From Yamagishiella unicocca (taxonomy: Eukaryota; Chlorophyta; Chlorophyceae; Chlamydomonadales; Volvocaceae), in NCBI GenBank assembly GCA_003116995.1, contig BDSL01000049.1:62001-126000 (forward strand): DNA of 64,000 nt, written 5' to 3'. The first letter of the stretch is position 1. Every line of letters begins with the position of its first letter. Below the pieces are notes generated by a model that saw only the letters and a list, made by a program, of their open reading frames with translations, had not been told where the DNA came from and made no database searches. Of the stretch, positions 60,163-64,000 are shown piece by piece. The translations under genes and the position numbers were made by a program.

Positions 60163-60498
60163 ATGTTCCCAATGTACCCTGGTATGCCCGGCTACCCCGC
60201 CGCGCCTAGGCCCGGTGCACCGCGGGGTGGTCCCAAGCACCACAAGCCGGAGAAGCCAGGTCAGTGCTGAGTGGGATTGTGGTAAACTCGTTGGCTGTGC
60301 GTCCTATGTTCCGTCCATCTCATGCAACAGGTGGCTGGGTTGGTATCGAGTGTTGCCTTATTCGCAAGTCCTTCCGCTCCGCTTGCATGGTGAAATTCTC
60401 TTCTTTTGAGCATATCTTTGTTGTGCCTCTGTACGTCTGGTGTTCGCAGAGTGGGAAGAGCCCCAGGACCCAGGCCAGGGCGGCTTCGACCCCTACGG

Positions 60499-60529
<31 letters not shown>

Positions 60530-60559
60530 GGCGGCATGGGCATGGGTGGAGGCTTCTGA
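60163..60559 (+). CDS. Small Gly/Met-rich protein (68 aa, two exons)
   Basis: Exons 60163-60259 and 60450-60559 join in phase (207 nt including the stop). The protein begins 'MFPMYPGMPGYPAAPRPGAP', continues through a basic His/Lys patch and an acidic 'EWEEPQDPGQ' segment, and ends in repeated GGM units and 'GMGGGF'. There is no signal peptide or membrane helix. The composition indicates an intrinsically disordered protein. I do not recognise the family. Support comes from a clean ATG context after an AT-rich 5' region, good splice consensus and a TGTAA downstream. It could instead be the end of a gene with further 5' coding exons, but no upstream in-phase exon was seen. Confidence 0.65.
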
Positions 60560-60895
60560 AGCAGTCCCCTGATCGTGTGTGTCGGATAAGCATCGTCCGT
60601 GTATAATATCACTGTAGGCCAATTTCCTGATGGGGAAGTAATTTATGTTGTTTGATCACTGGTGATGGTTCTTCTTCCCTAGTTTGAATTCGATGCCTGG
60701 AGGCCTTTTGGGGTGTCAAATGTTTAAGCGTTTTCGGCAGCTCTATGATGTATATCTTAACAGGGATCCAGTGTGATCCAGTACTTGTTTTTATTGCCGT
60801 AGTGAAGGCGTACCAAGTCCTTCAGAGCCACGGAGCGTGTTCTGGTACCGCAATGGTATTCCTGACGCGCCATGTGCTGCGTGCATGCCAAGCCA

Positions 60896-60900
60896 TGTAA
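60896..60900 (+). terminator. TGTAA polyadenylation signal for the small gene
   Basis: TGTAA lies 337 bp after the stop codon of the Gly/Met-rich gene, in an AT-rich stretch before the LINE relic. Confidence 0.4.
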
Positions 60901-61084
60901 AAGCGGACGTTGACAGCCAAGGCCTAAATTGCCTGTTTTCACTTATCTGCATTTCCATGTCACAAAACGTTGCACCCTTTCCCCGCAGCACAAAAAAAAG
61001 TAGACTGGCCAAGTGTGCTGCAGTGCATTCAAGCCGTGGTGCACACCTTAAACATGGCAATAACTGCCTCCTACCGCTTGTGGT

Positions 61085-61706
61085 TGTTGTAACGGTTACA
61101 GTGGGTTCCAGACCAAGAGGTAGAACCATCGGGCGCATCGCCTGACACTGAACAAGGCGGAGGAAACAAATACCGACATGCACCGAAACAAAGGCAAACC
61201 ACCAGAACACCAAATTGACAGGCCGTAGGCATACAGAGCAGCAGCCAGCACCCCAGGGGGAATTTGCACTAGAGGCTCCCCTATCAGGAACTGGCCACCA
61301 ACCAACCTAACAGCCCAACACCCGACGAACCAGTGAAGCGCCGCAACGATGCAAGCATCGGAACCCGCCACCTCTCATCCCATAAGGCACGGACCCCTAG
61401 CAGGGCTCAACACGCCTATATAGCCAGAAAGTATGAAGCACGGGATACCCCGCTCCCCAAGACAACCCGAGCCGATCAGGAATCCACCAGTACCTCAGCC
61501 GGTCCCCCGCACACAAGGCGATTGGCGACAACCCGCAAGAAGGGATGCCGAGGCCCCACTGCATCCCAGCCTTTCTGGGGAAGCCCCAGCGCAGCAAAGC
61601 CCCTCAAAAGGGCCCAAAACTCCACCACCCCACGGCGAACGGCGTGGTACGCGTGGTATTGGTAGTGTTGAGTACTCGAGATGTACAGGACGGAATGAAG
61701 TAACAT
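61085..61706 (-). mobile_element. 5'-truncated LINE (non-LTR retrotransposon) with 3' tail
   Basis: On the minus strand, 61706-61476 encodes the C-terminal end of a reverse-transcriptase polyprotein ('EFWALLRGFAALGLPQKGWD', 'RHPFLRVV') and stops at 61476. A stretch of about 390 bp of 3' UTR follows, ending near 61085 with the module ggcgatgcgcccgatggttc...cccactgtaac. The protein segment aligns by eye with the relic at the right edge ('DFWARLSAFAELGLAPRGWG'). Everything upstream of the C-terminus is missing, as is usual for target-primed insertions. Confidence 0.7.
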
Positions 61707-61882
61707 GTTTGGAGGATGTGGCGCTCTCCGCTTCTAATGGATGGTTGTCTAACGGATGGTGGTCAGCTACCCGACGTATTTGGCATGTCCCTGCATGTAG
61801 TGGGCTTTACGGCTGCGGACGCTTGCTTGACTGGAGGTAATGGCACCTGATGTAGGCAATTTTGCGAATTTGCGCTGCTGTG

Positions 61883-62205
61883 TATACCGGGGTATCGCTC
61901 ACAGGTTCTAACATTATTCGCCTCGGCATTCTGGACCTAATTGCGCTGTAGCACCTCACAACACCACAGGATGCACGCTGAGTGCTGCAACAAGGCGGCC
62001 TGAACAGGATCAGAAAGGCTGCGGACTGCAAGCTGGTAGGGCGCGGCTCCACGTGCTCGGCCGCAACGGGCCGCAGTGTGGCAATTAAGGAAGGCGTGTC
62101 CTGTGGTCTATGACGCAGGTCGGTTAGGGATCCGGGGCTGCGGACGGGTCTAGTCACACAGCGTACATAAGCAAGGATTCAAAAGGAGCAGGCTAGCCGA
62201 AGCAA
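61883..62205. repeat. Unclassified dispersed repeat, copy 2
   Basis: Same block order and orientation as 58372-58915 (accggggtatcgctcacagg, gcacctcacaacaccaca, cgcaacgggccgc, tgacgcaggtcggttaggga, ggctgcggacgg). It is more compact, so the two copies differ by insertions or deletions. The stretch after it (62206-62721) has no supported gene. Confidence 0.65.
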
Positions 62206-62721
62206 CGGCAAGGCCAAAATCAGCAGGCCACACACCGCAGTCTCATGTGTTTGTTGCCAAGCTAAGGGAGCGGTGTGATGAATTTGGGATGTTGGTTGAT
62301 GTTCTCCAATCGGAGGTCCTACATCTCCATCCCGGCCTCGCAGCACGTGAGACGGCTCGCGAGTGGTTAAAGGTTGGTATGAAAGGTGTGGCTGGTGATG
62401 CTTTTCAAGCGCAGGAGAGAAGTTGGTAGACCGCAAGCGATACCTTCACCTACACTATGTGTCAGCGAGCGCACTCGAGTCATGCACAGCAGACAAATTA
62501 CTTGCGGCTGGGTAACGGGCCATGTATGCGCGCATGGCAAGTTACGATGCAGAGAAGCTTTTTAAGTATGTTGGCCGGAGAGGGCCTTGCACCCGATGGG
62601 TTGCTTTTTAGGCAATTTCGGGCATCAGCCCATACACATCCATTGGGCGACACTGATGTATTGTCACAGCTAAACCCGTGACCCTGAACCCAAGACGTGC
62701 AGTGAGCTGACATTTTTAAGC

Positions 62722-62912
62722 AGAATGCGAGTATTACAAGGGAGCCAGAACGGCTCAAGCGCGGAAGCGCAACCAGGCGGGCCCGATGGGCCAGACCACG
62801 ACACGGGTCACTGGGCAAAAGAGCCCGCCCTCACCGGCCGGGAGGGGGCAAAAGCCGAAGGCAGCCAAACACGAGGACACGGAGAAGGCAGCACACACAA
62901 CTCAAAGCACGG
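62722..62912. repeat. 190-bp direct repeat, copy 1
   Basis: Starts at agaatgcgagtattacaagg and runs almost identically to the copy at 63149-63340 (ending caaagcacggg), in the same orientation. The two copies are 427 bp apart. The spacer 62913-63148 holds nothing recognisable. Confidence 0.9.
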
Positions 62913-63148
62913 GCAGACCATTGTAGCGAGATTTTCCCCATCCGAGACTGTATGAATCTACCGCCGATGCCGAATAAAGACTATGTACGCGGGTCGGACG
63001 AGCACCTCAGACGGAGCACAGAGCCAAATGACGGAATGCAGAATGGATAACCCTAATAGGCAAAAATACAAGCGAGCGTCGGGAAGCGACGCTGAGGATG
63101 CTCGTCATGTCATTTCCTGCTGGAAAAAAGCCGAGACCGTATGTGAAA

Positions 63149-63340
63149 GAATGCGAGTATTACAAGGGAGCCAGAACGGCTCAAGCGCGGAAGCGCAACC
63201 AGGCGGGCCCGATGGGCCAGACCACGACACGGGTCACTGGGCAAAAGAGCCCGCCCTCACCGGCCGGGAAGGGGCAAAAGCCGAAGGCAGCCAAACACGA
63301 GGACACGGAGAAGGCAGCACGCACAACTCAAAGCACGGGG
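63149..63340. repeat. 190-bp direct repeat, copy 2
   Basis: Near-identical to 62722-62912. It lies downstream (minus-strand sense) of the LINE coding end at 63516, so it may be 3' UTR of that element, with copy 1 a second truncated insertion. The open plus-strand frame across it is compositional. Confidence 0.9.
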
Positions 63341-63515
63341 AGGAGAACAAGCGCGTCCAGACAACACGAACCACCTGCACCAAGCCAGCAGCGAGACGCG
63401 AGGAACGCGTCCCGGCACAACGGGGGCCCCAAGCCCCAGAACCCAAAAGCACCCACAACAGACAGCAGAGCGGGGGCCTAAGGCCCAGAAAAGCGCACCC
63501 GAGTCAGCCGTCGGG

Positions 63516-64000
63516 TCACTCCTCGGCATCCGGGCGGCCCGGGAAGACCACCTCCCCCGCGGGCGAGGCGGCGAGGAAGGGGTGATCGGACGGGATGGCC
63601 CCCCACCCGCGGGGGGCCAGCCCCAGCTCGGCAAACGCACTGAGGCGGGCCCAGAAGTCGGCCGTCACCGCTGCGCACACCCGCACCACCGGCATGCGCC
63701 CCCCGGGGGCCCCAGCCTGCACCCGAAACAGGAGGCGGAGCCCCAAACCCAACGCCGCGACGGCCGCCAAGCACACCACATCCCAAACAAGCGGGTGCAC
63801 CCCCAACGGGGGCCGACCCAGCCACAAATGCTGCGGGAGCAGGACAACCGCGCCCCCCATCGCCTCCACAAGCTCGTCACGCAATGACAAGGCCACCACA
63901 CACTCCCAGAAGTGGTGGCGCCGGCGGCCCGTGGCCATGGACGCTCCGCACGGGCAGGGGGTCGTGGGCGACCCCCGCGCCAGGAGGGCCGCGTGCATGG
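63516..64000 (-). mobile_element. LINE reverse-transcriptase C-terminus, cut by the window edge
   Basis: A minus-strand frame, open to the right edge and stopping at 63516, encodes a Cys/His cluster 'CPCGAS...HHFWEC' of the type found after the reverse-transcriptase domain in non-LTR elements. It is followed by 'LRDELVEAMGG' and the segment 'DFWARLSAFAELGLAPRGWG' that matches the relic at 61.5 kb. Catalytic domains, if intact, lie beyond the window. Confidence 0.7.

Noticed and set aside
62983..63585. Plus-strand open frame of 200 codons
   Set aside because: It crosses the 190-bp direct repeat and the antisense of the LINE end, and its composition (Gly, Ser, Pro, Arg) is that of GC-rich noncoding DNA.

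Overview
The window is nuclear DNA of a green alga, most likely a volvocine or other chlamydomonadalean species. The evidence is very GC-rich coding sequence, many short introns with GT(or GC)-AG ends, TGTAA polyadenylation signals instead of AATAAA, Ala/Gly/Pro-rich insertions in proteins, and low-complexity introns. No bacterial operons, rRNA, tRNA or CRISPR array was seen. All gene models below were spliced by eye, using splice consensus, reading-frame phase and protein-family continuity. Exon coordinates are therefore predictions, but the reading frame closes through every exon of the large models, with one exception that is reported.

Layout from left to right: (1) 1-2.7 kb, the 3' part of an extended short-chain dehydrogenase/reductase gene (+), with LINE 3'-end debris and a long hairpin upstream. 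(2) 3.4-18.9 kb, a 32-exon gene (+) encoding a 1,664-residue orthologue of LRRC9, a leucine-rich-repeat protein of ciliated organisms. (3) 19.2-21.7 kb, a convergent intergenic region with two minisatellites. (4) 21.7-35.6 kb, one very large minus-strand gene of about 24 exons. It encodes a receptor-like kinase of about 2,816 residues whose ectodomain strings together C-type-lectin, WSC and PAN/apple-type modules, followed by a proline-rich stalk, one membrane helix and an apparently active TKL-type kinase. (5) 37.4-40.9 kb, a second minus-strand kinase of 660 residues with an N-terminal membrane anchor. (6) 41.3-57.7 kb, a 32-exon gene (+) for a 2,756-residue rotatin (RTTN) homologue, divergent from the kinase across 422 bp. 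(7) 57.7-64 kb, repeat-rich DNA with one small two-exon gene for a Gly/Met-rich protein, two copies of an unclassified repeat, and C-terminal pieces of a non-LTR retrotransposon family, one of them running off the right edge.

Functionally, LRRC9 and rotatin both belong to cilium/basal-body gene sets, and the two kinases are membrane-anchored members of the same broad kinase group. The most distinctive object is the lectin/PAN/WSC receptor kinase. It looks like an independent algal solution to building a large carbohydrate-sensing receptor kinase. One lectin exon carries a one-base frame disruption in this sequence. The introns of LRRC9 and of rotatin also share several short dispersed motifs, which may be remnants of introner-like or other small mobile elements.
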